DNA from: Ustulina deusta
Taxonomy: Eukaryota > Ascomycota > Sordariomycetes > Xylariales > Xylariaceae
Assembly: GCA_023159155.1 (NCBI GenBank)
Contig: JAJNNX010000011.1
Span: 682,001-746,000 of the forward strand
DNA: 64,000 nt
Direction of reading: 5' to 3'
In this document: positions 1-10,755 of the stretch, piece by piece
How the letters are laid out: every line of letters begins with the position of its first letter
Numbering within the stretch: position 1 is the stretch's first letter
Made by a program: the position numbers and the translations under genes
The notes under the pieces: generated by a model
The model's database searches: none
What the model saw: only the letters and a program-made list of their open reading frames with translations
What the model was told of the DNA's origin: nothing

Positions 1-1918
1 TGCGCCGAAAGGCGAAAGGCACCGACGAGCCGTACGGGATAGCCACCGCGTCCGCGACCGCGAGGTCCGCGGGCCCTAAGCCGACGTAGCCATTATGCGA
101 CCGGAACGGTCTCCGGCCTGCCATGCGCGCCATGGCGGCGACGTAGGGGATGTTCGGGGCGGGCGGGGGCGGTTTCGCCTCCTCCTGCTCCGTGCCCTGC
201 GGCGGGGTTTCGTCCGGGGACTCGTTGTCCTCGGCGGCGTCGGCGGGAAACAAGGCCTCGACGGTCTTCCTGAACCCGTCGATGGAGACGGAGGAGGCCC
301 GCGCGGACGCGTGGGGCGCCGGGCTGATCTCGACGTCGCCGATCGGGATCTTGGCCAGCGCGACCGCGGCCTGCTCGGCGAAGTAGGGCGAGCTGAGAGA
401 CGCCGTCGAGTCCTCCCAGAACTGCCTGATCTCGGACAGGTAGCCGCGCTGCCGGTCGGCGTGCCCCGGCTCGTACGGCGTCCCGACTTCCTGCACCTTG
501 TCGACCACGGCGGCCTTCAGCGAGATCTGGTTCGACGTGCCCGTGTCCGCGCGATAGTAGCGGATGTCCGCGGGCCCGCAGGCGTTGAATGGCCGTTCCG
601 AGGATCCGAGGGAGGAAGGCGGCGATCTCACGTTCTCCCAGTCGATTGCCCACGACGTCAAGCCGTCGCCCGCGGCCAGGGTGCCCCGCGCCAGCTGCAG
701 GACTCTGGGGTGTTTCTGGAGAAATGCCGCTGAGGTTTCGGCGTAGACTTGGTCGACTTCCTTGTGGTAATCCACCGTGAGGCCGAGCTCCGTGATGTCC
801 GTGGCCAGGCATGCCAGAGCGTAAACTCTGTCGCGCGCGTCCCTGATCCGGAGAGAAAGCTGGTTTTCTGCGGGGACGGCATAGAAACGGCTGAGGAGCG
901 TGAATAGAGGGTTGTCTGGCGATTTCAGCCAGGAGTCGGCGTCCTTTCGGTAGTCGTCACGTCGGCCGAGAATGCGCAGTGCAGGCGACTGGGAGAGGTT
1001 GGAGATCTCATCGCCACTGAGCACGGCACTTTGCGCGCTTGGTGTTGTTGGGTTTGTGGCAGACGCGAGCCATTTGGAATATGTTAGATGATTTATTATG
1101 TGATCCAAAGCCCTGGCGGCCGAGTAGAAGTGGTCCAGTGGCAAGCCATGACTCCCGCAGACGATAAGCCCCTTGTGGGACAAGCAAAGCTCAACGAGGG
1201 ACCACAGGTCTGTCCAATAGTCGCGTTCCATAAGCGCTTTGAGCGGCGCTCGGAGGGACTCTAGCTCCTTTTGCAACTCTAGCGGCTCTTTGTTTCCGGG
1301 GGACGCGGCAGGGCCAGCGTTGACGAATCTGGATGGAAGAATCTTCTGCACAAGCTGGTGCCCTAATTGAGGCGTCCAATTCGCTACATAAGCACTGAGG
1401 GTAAGCTGCTCTTCAGCAAGTCGTCTCAAGACTTTCATAGCTTCGTCACTCCTATCTCTCGTCGTACCCAAATATATAAACGTCTTTTCGGCAGTGGCGA
1501 AAATCTGCGACAATTGAGAGACCTGTACAGACTTCTCCTTCTCATGCTCATCTGCGTGGTTTATGCAGAGCGCATCGATCCATGCAACGACAGGTTCAGT
1601 CTCCTTCTGGAGCTGATAGAGGACCTCGAATAAGCCTGTTGAGACGGGCACGGGGGCACCGTTCACGAGAAGCGACTTGGTCTCGTCTACGGCATCCGTG
1701 GTTTGCCAGCGATGTGAGACGACAGTGAACTGTGGATGCTCCTTCAATTCGGCCAGTCTTAAGAAACAATGAATCGTATCAGGGGGCGCTTCTGGCCGTG
1801 ATGCCGTGTATTGCCGAGGTTGAATCGTGAGCAGGCGAATGCGGCCATTCTTCTCCTTCAGCCTTGTCTGGAGGTAGAGATGTTGTCTCCAGGCTACCTC
1901 GGGCTTCATTTCAACCAT
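1..1918 (-). CDS. HET-domain protein, 3' end outside the window
   Basis: An uninterrupted frame of about 639 codons begins with ATG at 1918 (a second ATG lies three codons later) and runs off the left edge. The HET domain is visible: VVSHRW at about residues 66-71, WIDALCINHADEHEKEKSVQ at 113-132, and FIYLG at 147-151. HET domains act in cytosolic allorecognition and cell-death signalling between incompatible hyphae. A long middle region is followed by a Ser/Pro/Glu-rich linker. Near the edge are GYVGLGPAD and IPYGSSVPFAFRR, matching the usual C-terminal 'GYLGLGP...GD...GxxxPF.LR' signature of HET proteins, so perhaps 50-80 residues are missing. No intron is needed. The 3' half is clearly more GC-rich than the 5' half. 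The family assignment is firm; the partner and biological role are unknown. Confidence 0.9.
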   Translation of the reverse strand, partial: MVEMKPEVAWRQHLYLQTRLKEKNGRIRLLTIQPRQYTASRPEAPPDTIHCFLRLAELKEHPQFTVVSHRWQTTDAVDETKSLLVNGAPVPVSTGLFEVLYQLQKETEPVVAWIDALCINHADEHEKEKSVQVSQLSQIFATAEKTFIYLGTTRDRSDEAMKVLRRLAEEQLTLSAYVANWTPQLGHQLVQKILPSRFVNAGPAASPGNKEPLELQKELESLRAPLKALMERDYWTDLWSLVELCLSHKGLIVCGSHGLPLDHFYSAARALDHIINHLTYSKWLASATNPTTPSAQSAVLSGDEISNLSQSPALRILGRRDDYRKDADSWLKSPDNPLFTLLSRFYAVPAENQLSLRIRDARDRVYALACLATDITELGLTVDYHKEVDQVYAETSAAFLQKHPRVLQLARGTLAAGDGLTSWAIDWENVRSPPSSLGSSERPFNACGPADIRYYRADTGTSNQISLKAAVVDKVQEVGTPYEPGHADRQRGYLSEIRQFWEDSTASLSSPYFAEQAAVALAKIPIGDVEISPAPHASARASSVSIDGFRKTVEALFPADAAEDNESPDETPPQGTEQEEAKPPPPAPNIPYVAAMARMAGRRPFRSHNGYVGLGPADLAVADAVAIPYGSSVPFAFRR

Positions 1919-2732
1919 TTTCGTGGTATATATAGTTCGACCTTTTCAGTCGAGATAAAATGAGCGGTATATATCATGAACAGGTTCCTCGTTGTCGCGC
2001 GTCTATCCAGAACACTCTTTATAGGAGACTGGACTAGATGCCACTTTGTCCGCTCCAGCTGTTGGTTGACATGGATGTCTGCCTGGGAGGCAGCGCAGGG
2101 TTGCAAGCTGAATCAAGATCGATAAACAAATAAATCTAGTCGATATTCGGAGATGTTATGTCTATAACGGGCATATATGCAATTTGCACTCCACCAGCTT
2201 ACCTCTTGGCAAGGGGGCTCTGACCTGTATTGCCCCATCCTTTCATGCAGCACTGTCCAAGATTAACATGCTGATCGAAGAGAAAATATATACTTTCTAT
2301 AATTAAACTACCTATCTAGTCTAGGTAAGATCTCCGCTGCCGCAATCCCAGAGCTCTCCATGGTGGCTAGTCCTATGCCTAGGTTACGGCATCGGGTCTA
2401 GCGTCTCTTCCAGACACAGCGTTCGCGCTCATTAGAGCTTGCCTTGCATTACTACACAATCTTTACAGAATAGAAGAGACAAGTTCAGCATCGAGTAGGT
2501 TGTATTAGAGATGATGAACTATATAGCTGATGGATTAAAATATTAATGATATAGACACTATTATGGAAAGTGTGCGGAATTAACTATACGGTACGAACGG
2601 GCCTTCCAGTACTCGAAATGCTGCCTGGAGAAGGTCGAAGCTTAATGTCTGCAGCCATCAGAATAACGCCAGTCTCGGGTACCTAACCCAACCGCGAAAG
2701 CCGTTAGGTAAGCGCCCAAGTCTCCAAGCATA
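1919..2732. other. intergenic, no gene seen
   Basis: This 0.8-kb stretch separates the HET gene from the 2EXR gene. It holds the HET promoter side (around 1920-2160) and the 3' flank of the 2EXR gene. It is AT-rich in the middle (2280-2580). No ORF or RNA gene is convincing. Confidence 0.6.
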
Positions 2733-4568
2733 TCACCATTCATCCTCTTCGCCATCTTCCGCAGCTGATTCTGGAAATTCGGCATCAGATAACCGTCGCT
2801 TCTCATCATCTTCGTACTGTTCTTCCTCGTCATATTCTTCAGCCGAGTTCGAGGACTCGCCTTCAGGGGAGACCGGGACGTCAGAGCGGAATTGACGCAG
2901 TCTTGCTAAGAGAGACACTGGCCCCGAGGCTGGTCGTCCCTCTTCACTCTCGTCGTCATCTTCATCCTCGTCGTCTTCGTCTTCATCTTCATCAGGCTTA
3001 TAGCCGAGTGGTCTATGTCCTTCGTTGTGATTGTTTCTCTCGTCCTCCTCATCTTCACTATCTGAGAGGACGGCACGCGCACGTCTCTGTAACCGGGAGG
3101 ATCCTTCCTCCTGAGATCTAGCGCTATTTCGGCTCCCGTCTTCGTCGTCCTCACTATCCGAGAGTACAACACGCGCGCGTTTCTTGACGCGCGAATGAGT
3201 TTTAACGGTAGATTCTTCATCGCCATCTTCGTCGTTTCCTGCATCGTCCGAAGAGACAATATGACGCTTACGGCGACTGGTCTGCGCTATGATGCGTGGC
3301 TGCTCTTCAGAGGATGCCGCGTCTGACAAATGAGTTTCGCCAGATTCAAGGTCGTAGCCGACAATAGTAGCGTTCGGCAAGTTCTTAGTGGCCTCATTAT
3401 CGCTAAGCTCTTCTTGAAGGGGCGAAAATCCATTGAAAACATCGGGATCTTGGTCAAATCGAGCATTGTCCTCGTCCCTATCCTCATCAGATAAATCTTC
3501 ATGATTGCTGGACTCTTCACTCCCTTCCGAAGAACTATCGACAACGAAGCCGTCCAGTGCATAGTCATCTGACTCAGATTCGTAAAAAGATTCGCCATCT
3601 GATGATTCAAGAGGCGATGCAGACCCAGCCTCCCGCCTAATGCTTCTTCCGTAACGGCGTTTCACCCTGTGGTACAATGCGAGGCCGGTGTTGAATGTGT
3701 ACTGTGCCATTGCCAATAAAGGGATCCTGGAGCTAATTGTGGGCATGTCTGGGAGTTGCTGCGCATGGTCGTCAAAGAAGTTTGCACGTTCTGTATCAGG
3801 CCAACAATATAGTGCCTTGAATCCCTCCGATGCCTCGATGTAGAACTGGTTGGGGCATTCGGATACGGACCATTCAAGCTTGCGGTCTCCGAGTAGGCAT
3901 CCGTCAAAGGAACAGAATACGGCCTTGAGGTTTCTGCACACTTGTGGAAGACTGTCTAAGGCGGAAAAGAATTCAATGGGGTCAGATTGCACGATACGAT
4001 CATGACTAAAGGCGAGGTATTTGATTTTGTCGCACCAGCGCCCTATGATGCGTACATCCTCAATTTGGTGAGAACAGTGAAGAAGCATAATGTCGTTGGA
4101 GCTATCGAAGCGGACCTCACCACGCCCGCCTCGTAGTTGGATGGCATCCGGATGGTGCTGCAATGCTATGCAACGAGATTCCTTAGTGGCAGCAAGAAGC
4201 GCCCTTGCTGGGGCGGTCTGCTGTGACAGTGTGGCAGATTCCCACAGGTCGGCTTCAATGACGTAAAAGTCCAGGACTCTTCCTTGAGATTTCAAATGCG
4301 GGTCAACAGCCTCCCATATCATTGCGCGGAGTTCCGGGGGCAAGCGAGAGAACTGTGGGAAGGAGAAGTGGCGGCCATCATTCGAATGATCATACTCGTC
4401 CTCGTCGTCCTCGTTGTCCTCGCTCTCATCATGGCCATCAGATTCGTCCGCCTCCAAGTCGAAGAATCCATCACCTTGGTCGGTTTCAGACTCGCCAGAA
4501 TCTTGTTCGGTTGGGATCTCGGCAACATCCGAAGGCAGATCATCCTCATTGCCAGATTGGTCCGACAT
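2733..4568 (-). CDS. 2EXR-domain protein with an acidic, NLS-repeat C-terminal tail
   Basis: Single exon of 611 aa. An acidic N-terminus (1-65) precedes FSRLPPELRAMIWEAV at residues 73-88, the hallmark of the fungal 2EXR (F-box-like) domain, which continues to about residue 300 (RWCDKIKYLAF at 177-187). The other half is low-complexity and very acidic. It contains three spaced copies of a basic patch followed by a Ser/Asp/Glu block: RRKRHIVSSDD (432-442), KKRARVVLSDSEDDED (462-477) and RRARAVLSDSEDEED (495-509). The basic patches look like nuclear localisation signals and the SDSED segments fit casein kinase 2 sites. A nuclear location is inferred. 2EXR proteins are a large, functionally uncharacterised family in Pezizomycotina. 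The start is the first ATG in the frame, directly before the acidic segment. Confidence 0.85.
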   Translation of the reverse strand: MSDQSGNEDDLPSDVAEIPTEQDSGESETDQGDGFFDLEADESDGHDESEDNEDDEDEYDHSNDGRHFSFPQFSRLPPELRAMIWEAVDPHLKSQGRVLDFYVIEADLWESATLSQQTAPARALLAATKESRCIALQHHPDAIQLRGGRGEVRFDSSNDIMLLHCSHQIEDVRIIGRWCDKIKYLAFSHDRIVQSDPIEFFSALDSLPQVCRNLKAVFCSFDGCLLGDRKLEWSVSECPNQFYIEASEGFKALYCWPDTERANFFDDHAQQLPDMPTISSRIPLLAMAQYTFNTGLALYHRVKRRYGRSIRREAGSASPLESSDGESFYESESDDYALDGFVVDSSSEGSEESSNHEDLSDEDRDEDNARFDQDPDVFNGFSPLQEELSDNEATKNLPNATIVGYDLESGETHLSDAASSEEQPRIIAQTSRRKRHIVSSDDAGNDEDGDEESTVKTHSRVKKRARVVLSDSEDDEDGSRNSARSQEEGSSRLQRRARAVLSDSEDEEDERNNHNEGHRPLGYKPDEDEDEDDEDEDDDESEEGRPASGPVSLLARLRQFRSDVPVSPEGESSNSAEEYDEEEQYEDDEKRRLSDAEFPESAAEDGEEDEW

Positions 4569-5519
4569 GGTGAGATATGCAAGTAGAAAAGGCTACCTAG
4601 AAAATGATGGTTGAGAACAACTAGCAACGATTCCCCCAATAGATAATGCGCATGGGATGAGTTTTTGTTAGGATGGCCGAAATGAGAGATGAAATGGAGG
4701 CATTCAGACATGTGATAAACGCGGATGGAGGAAATAAGGTCGCGTAACAAAGATCTGAGATGAGATGTTGCAGCCAAGGCAGGTTGAATTGTGGCTTAGT
4801 GGAATACCCCAGCGTACTAGGTAGTAGGTAGTTGTGGCGTTATTTTATCCCGCACGTAGGTACCAGTACATACAAGTTATATGCATATTGGTAGCTATAG
4901 ATGTAGAAGTAACGACAGCGCCACAGCTACGAATACCTAGTGACTTGCACTGTGCTTCACTAAGGGCACCTCTCCAGGTGCCGACCTACCTTTAAAGAGG
5001 TAATAATGATAACCCAAGTAAGCACACATAAGGTACCTCCTTAGGTACCTGGCATTCATCCATAACAGCCTCTTTTCGCACCTCCAGCCTACTTCAAGTT
5101 TTCGGCCTTCGCTCCTTGATTACGATTTCAATTGCCTATTTTAGTGTCAGCCACACATTGCACCCTAGGCGCGCGACCCCTGAGTAGTAGGAACCATCTA
5201 CGACGCTGGAATGTGTCTGTCTTGATAAAAGCTTGCAACTTTCATTTCCTTCTATGTAGGTATGCTACCAGTAAGCATGCCAGAGTTAGAGATGCGGAAG
5301 CTCATGATGAACATAGCTTATACAACTTAGTCCTTCCTGCGAAACCCTCGTCGCGCCCACGACATCTCCGTAACGTGCTCCTCTCCTTTCTTGAGGAGCG
5401 ATATGTGTAGTCCAAGGGCTCGTGATTAAGGGCGAGGACAACGCCATCAGTTACTCTCCTGCCTTCGTCACGACCTCTGCACGTGAACATTTCTTTCCCA
5501 CGTCATGGGTTTGAGACGA
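4569..5519. other. intergenic with clustered TAGGTA/TACCTA words
   Basis: This is the upstream region of the 2EXR gene. Around 4810-5050 it contains many short TAGGTA and TACCTA words (for example 4817-4830 and 5030-5050), some forming the palindrome GGTACC. No convincing ORF was seen; the 92-codon frame at 5132 has no recognisable features. Confidence 0.5.
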
Positions 5520-6417
5520 TTACTCATGTTTCGAGCCCTCCTTGCTATTACGAGATGGGGACGGCGAGCTAGCAGAACCCTTGGCCAGCTCTCTCTGCTT
5601 CGCATCTCTAATCGTGTAGCAGCGCAAGACGCTGAGGTAGAACCCGACCTTGCCAGCGAAGCTCCATTGCCAAGCGATCCACTTCTCCTGACCCGAGCAT
5701 AGACGGCACTGTTCGGCGAGCAGCACGAAGCGCACGAGGTGGTCGGCCAGGTCCCAGTCCTTCTTGTATACCTTGGCCTCGACCCATCGCGCCGCGTCTA
5801 CGTCTCCTTGCTTCACGGCCTGTAGGTCGAAGAACAAGTCCTCGGCTGCCCAGTATGCCTTCTCCTTCACCAGATCTCCGTGATAGTGTCGCACGAACTC
5901 GCATCCGAGATCCATCATGGCCGGGGAGCTGATGTATTCTTTCAGTGTGGTCTGGTCGACTTTGAACTGCTGTGCCACCTGGTTCTGTGATTGTTCGAGC
6001 TCATTCCACACTAAAGGGGTATTTTGTTAGCATCTGTGCAGGCTGTGTGCGATGAAGGGGGTGTGCATGTCAAGCGAGAGATTGCTTCAGGCGATATTTA
6101 TAGGTAAGTCGAGGTTGGTAGAGTCATATGTTCCTTCCAGTTGCCAACGGCACAGGGGATGAGGTCATCGAGTCTCCAGATCTGTACTTACAGATACCCT
6201 CGGTAGTCTCGCCCCAATCCTTCTTCAAGGTCCTGGGTCGCCAGCGAGACCCGATGGAGCCCTTTCCGCTCTTCTGTGAACCAGTAGAATTTTGCCGCTG
6301 GGTAAGGAGGTCGGGAAAATCCCCTCCCAGGTGAGAGGTATTATCGGCCGGCCGGAGGTTGTCGATCAGTGTAGCGAATTCTGACACGGTTTTCTCGGCG
6401 TCGCGAAGGTCTTCCAT
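5520..6417 (-). CDS. hypothetical protein, two exons
   Basis: Exon 1 is 6192-6417 and exon 2 is 5520-6010, joined across a 181-nt intron. Donor is GTAAGTAC, the branch site TGCTAAC lies just before the acceptor, and the acceptor is CCCCTTTAG. Joining creates a Leu codon across the junction and gives 238 aa. The N-terminal 75 residues are polar (MEDLRDAEKTVSEFATLIDN, then a Ser/Gly/Lys stretch). The second exon is rich in Trp, Tyr and Cys (KKDWDLADHLVRFVLLAEQC, EKWIAWQWSFAGKVGFYL) and ends in a Ser/Lys tail. No signal peptide or convincing membrane helix is visible. I do not recognise the family. The splice signals and a clean reading frame support a real gene. Confidence 0.7.
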
Positions 6418-9400
6418 TCTATCTTGGTCGATACGCAGTCATAAGAGGTTGTGTAATTGGCTCTGCTGTTCAAATAGGCGTTGCTATGCCGTAGATAGAG
6501 CGCATATATGGGAATGAAATATGGTGAGGACAGAATGCACTGCAAATGGTGTTGTTGTAGGTTGTGTGGGAGTTGTGTGGCAGTGATGTGTGCGTAATTG
6601 CTGTGGTCAGTGTAGCGTGACGTGGTTTGTACTCAATGCCACTGTCAACATCAATGTCGACCTGAGATGTCAAGAAGGGAAGTAAACGTGTAGCATTGTG
6701 TGACTGGATTGTGTCACTTTATCGTGTGAATCGTTCGAGGTGACAGGTATCCGTTTGCTACATGCCTAGGTACGTAGCACGTTTGCACTAGGTCTGCCGT
6801 TTATTTGGGAACCTGCGTCACCTTGCCTCTGCAATTCCTTCTTTCCCGCATTGCCAAAGTACAATCAGGGTACAACTGAGCTGCCTGGGTATGTACTTTT
6901 TGGTCAATCTTAATCTTACTTATTCCGCCTCTAGCGCCTACAATAAGGTGCGATCTATTTTGCATTTAGTTTACAGATAACTTTTGCCTCCGGGGTATTT
7001 GCATGTACTCAGTGTGTGGCTTTAAAATCCGTTTGGCCTACTGGTGGTTTCCAAATATATCTAATTCTGCAAGAGGGTCTCGGTAATCTGCAAAGGCGAT
7101 CGGATGAATTCGCTTGTTGCCGGTGTCCGCGGATAGTATGGTGCGCGGTTAGCATGTTACACCAACCTCAGCATCACAACAGTGTTGTTCTTCTGGAGAA
7201 GATATTTGTGTTCAAGCTAATAATCACGCATGGCTAACCGATGCGAGTAGCAGTGCTAGTGAAGTAGAGACGAATACCTCTTCATGTGAGGTATCTTCAC
7301 ATGCTTTCGGTCAGACATCCGTGTTTTACTAGCACCATTCAATCGTACATCTGGGTAGCCTATCTCCAGCGAATCAATGCTTGCCAGCCGTGGAGAGTTG
7401 TGACAGCAAAAAGGATCGCTAAATCAAACAATGTTATTCTCATTAGTATTTGGCCGAGGCTTAAAAGAAAAAGAAAAAAACGGGAGACCACTGATGAATT
7501 CAAGGAACACAACAACATAATTCGCCAAAACTTATCTACTTAATATTATTACGTAGTCAAAAGTTTTTGCCGCTTTTTAGCTTAAGTTAACTGCTATCAG
7601 CTCTAGAAATAACTAACTTGTAATACGTAAAATTCCTATCCTGTTTTAATTAATTATAATAGCCTTTATTGTACAACTTTCTCACGGGCTAATTCTGCCC
7701 AACGTTGACAAGCGATCCCAAAAAAATCTCACAATGGATCAATGATGAGCGAAGCCGGCAGCATTGAAGTAAGGAGGATTTGGCAAGATTATTAGCGGGT
7801 GCCTTTAACTGATAGTAAGGAAAGACTTGTAATTAGCACGACATAAAAGATACCAGATTCCTTCTTGGTTGATTAAGCTTTTTGACACAATTATTGAGTA
7901 GTTGCCTTTAGGCAAGCATCTTTGTTGACCTTAGCAGATAGAAGCATCGACAACGAAACCTTTACCCATTATACCCAGCTATCCCTATCATTGCTAAGCC
8001 AAAGAGCAGATATGTTACTACTCTATCTATTTTGATATACCATCTCTCATTCGAAATTGGTTGAGTAGGGCATAATGGCAGCTACGACCGTAAAATAAAT
8101 TGATGTCCATAGTTCATGTTAGGAAATTCTTTCCCGTGGATTACAATTGGTAGAAACGAATAAAGTGGTACGTGATACTGCTCTTTGAAATGAACGAGCA
8201 CTAATTTTTAATTTTTAATTTTTATCGTGTTGCTATTAAGAGTAGTCCGCGGGAAAAAAGAGTAGGAACCAAAAAGTAGAATCCCATTTTCAGTATATTC
8301 AGGAGCACAACGTTGATGAAGTAATTAAAGACACTTTGATGTTGGTTTTTTCGGAGTATTTAGACTTGATAGAGTGAGCTTTACTTAGTTGCGCCTTATA
8401 AGCGGCGTACTGTTCAGTCGAGAGTCTTATTTTGTGCTTTGCGGTTTGGTTTTATACCTCATCAGCAAAGCCTTTGAGCAACTCTGCATATTTCATGCGT
8501 AGAGTATCCACGGCTGCATGTGAGATCGAAATCATTGAGTTGGCAGCCATTTACCTCGAAGGGGTGGGCGATCAAGGGGTGTGACTCGGCCTGTCCCCAA
8601 CGACTGACCGCGGACAGGATTATCCCTCGCTAAACGTGTATATTCGATACGGCGATCCAAGGCAGAGCTATTTGGCTGACAGAAACAATAGAGTCCACTA
8701 TTAGCTTCGAGCAGAGCCCAATACTATCCAGCCTGCTACCGTTGCCTACCCGAATACTGTGGCCTCACAACACCCATGTCTAAGACCTTTTGGCGCCCCA
8801 ATCTCTCATCTCATGAAATCTGAGCATAACACGGCGTTGTTGCTATTCTTTTTGTCCGTCAGCATTGAGATATGCAATCGCCCAACCCCAATGAAAAAGG
8901 GCCAAAGTCTTTGAGGAAGAGTCTCATAATGCACACAGCCCCTATTCTGCTCTGTTATGGTGGGACTGGATCTGGATATTCTACTACACGAATATTGGGG
9001 GAATTGAACCGCCATCATGTTGCCGCTCTTTGCGCTCTTATCGTGGGGTTTGTACAGATGGTACTTACGACCTCGAAATCCTACGCGATATTACTGATGT
9101 CACATCGCGTACAACCACTCGCCGTAGCTGAACCATCTGGAATCCATGGCCGCAATGCTCAGATATATTGTATTGAAACCTCAAAAACAAAGCCTGAGGC
9201 GACCACCGCCTGAAGCTACTCATGACAAGCTTCGGGGAAGTATTGAACTGGCTAAGAGGACGTGGGAGCAGAGGAGTATGTTTAATCCTATTCCGCCGAC
9301 TTCGGCCAAGGCGTTACCGAAGTGCCTCGTTTGGAGTATGAAGCTGCCTCACGTTGAAGCAGGGTGCCAGCTTGCTTAGGCATGACAAAAGGACCAAGGA

Positions 9401-9693
9401 CTTAAACTCACAAACACCTAAGTAATTATGACGCCGATTAAGATGTTTTGAAAGGGCTTGTGTTATGAGACCACTTATGTTACAGACCTTGTTAGAGACT
9501 TCTTTTCCGAAAGCAAGGATAGGCCCTGGATCGAGGTAGAGGGGCGTGCGATATAGGTAGGTGTTTTAAGACGGCTTGCTCAACAACGTTCGTTTCCCGG
9601 GTTCTCGATATCGACGAAATCAAGTAGTAAAGTGAATTTACGGATACAGTAGGAATTGACAAGACACCCATATATACGAAAAAAAAAAAACCA
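6418..9693. other. long intergenic stretch with an AT-rich block
   Basis: The first part (6418-7000) is the promoter side of the preceding gene. From about 7240 to 8480 base composition falls to clearly AT-rich, with stop codons in all frames and short TTTTTAA repeats at 8200-8225. This fits an old, decayed repeat, but no transposase motif or terminal repeat could be identified. The 113-codon frame at 8872 has no family features. A poly(A) tract lies at 9680-9690. Confidence 0.5.
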
Positions 9694-10024
9694 CTAGGCA
9701 GCAGTTGTCAGCTTCTCGGCATTTCCCCCGAAAGTATCGCCTCCTACAACCCAATTTCCATACTCAACCCCGAAGCCCACTTTACACAAGATGGATGTAT
9801 CCAAGTATGTAGTAACCCAGGTTCTCTGAACCCTACATTTTCAAATATATCTTTGCTCAACAATCGAGTTGAGTTATGAGTTAGTGTAACTAGTATCCCG
9901 AATTTTAAAGACAATCTCGCTGCGATGATTTTTATAGACTAGTGCCTTGAATACATTTCAACATACTCACCCGCTTACCACCTGGGTTAATTACTGACCA
10001 ATGGCCGAAAGACGACACGCTCAT
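9694..10024 (-). CDS. candidate very small two-exon gene
   Basis: Exon 1 would start with ATG at 10022-10024 and read MSVSSFGHWSVINPGG before a donor (GTAAGC at about 9976, or GTGAGT at 9970). A last exon ends with TAG at 9694-9696 and reads EYGNWVVGGDTFGGNAEKL. The two pieces resemble each other: FGHWSVINPGG and YGNWVVGGDTFGG share an aromatic-G-x-W-x-V pattern followed by Gly pairs. Possible acceptors are TTCAG at about 9828 or AAAG at about 9775, each in frame with one of the donors. The product would be about 45-65 residues. Function is unknown. The protein-like composition on both sides of plausible splice signals is the only support. Confidence 0.35.
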
Positions 10025-10755
10025 CTAAGTTTACTGCACTAATCACATACACCCTGCAATTTAATATTTTGTCCATGGCCACAAAACCCCTGCGCGATAT
10101 CATTGCGTGTTACTTGGGACACCCCTACCCCCCACCCACGATGCTCATCATCGCGTTCCTGTTGTCCAATCAGCACCAACTACGTACCGTACTTATTCCT
10201 GTATCAAAAACCGCCATATCCAAATAATCATACAAACCACGAAAGCAACTACCTGAAACCTCACTTCAACTCATCTGGAAGTTAAGTCTCAAAGGCGCAA
10301 GCAAGGGAATCTAGAAGTCAAGTGCAACGTCGTGCATGCACACCCCATTATATTCCTGCCGTGATTTCATCCATTCAGCCGTCCATCCATCCATCTATGT
10401 CTGCCTACTCGCCAGAAACTTCACCGAGTAGGTCATGCAAGTGCGACCCTCAAAAAAGTACGGGCTACTAGAACGCAGGTCAAACTGTTAATTAATATAC
10501 AAACACCAAAAGCCAGTATGACCGCAGCTCACTCACACATGAACTCGTGTAAGTGATCTCATGTCCATATCGATGCACTTTATCCAGCGTTTCAATATCA
10601 TCCAATTCGTGTTAAACCCCACCCAAGATAGAAAACTCGAAGAGGCGGATTGTCTTTCTGATGCTCATGCAATCTGCGTTACTGCTGCGATTCGCGCTCT
10701 CCTCTTCGTGAGGAGTCGTCGTCGTCGTCTAGGGAAAACCAAGATTTATCCAAAA
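10025..10755. other. intergenic, 3' flank of the proline-rich gene
   Basis: About 0.7 kb with short CA/CT-rich stretches, including repeated CATC units near 10375-10395. No ORF of note. It probably contains the 3' UTR of the minus-strand gene that ends at 10756. Confidence 0.5.

Noticed and set aside
5302..5490. short frames beyond the 3' end of the hypothetical two-exon gene
   Set aside because: No start or splice context; likely non-coding.
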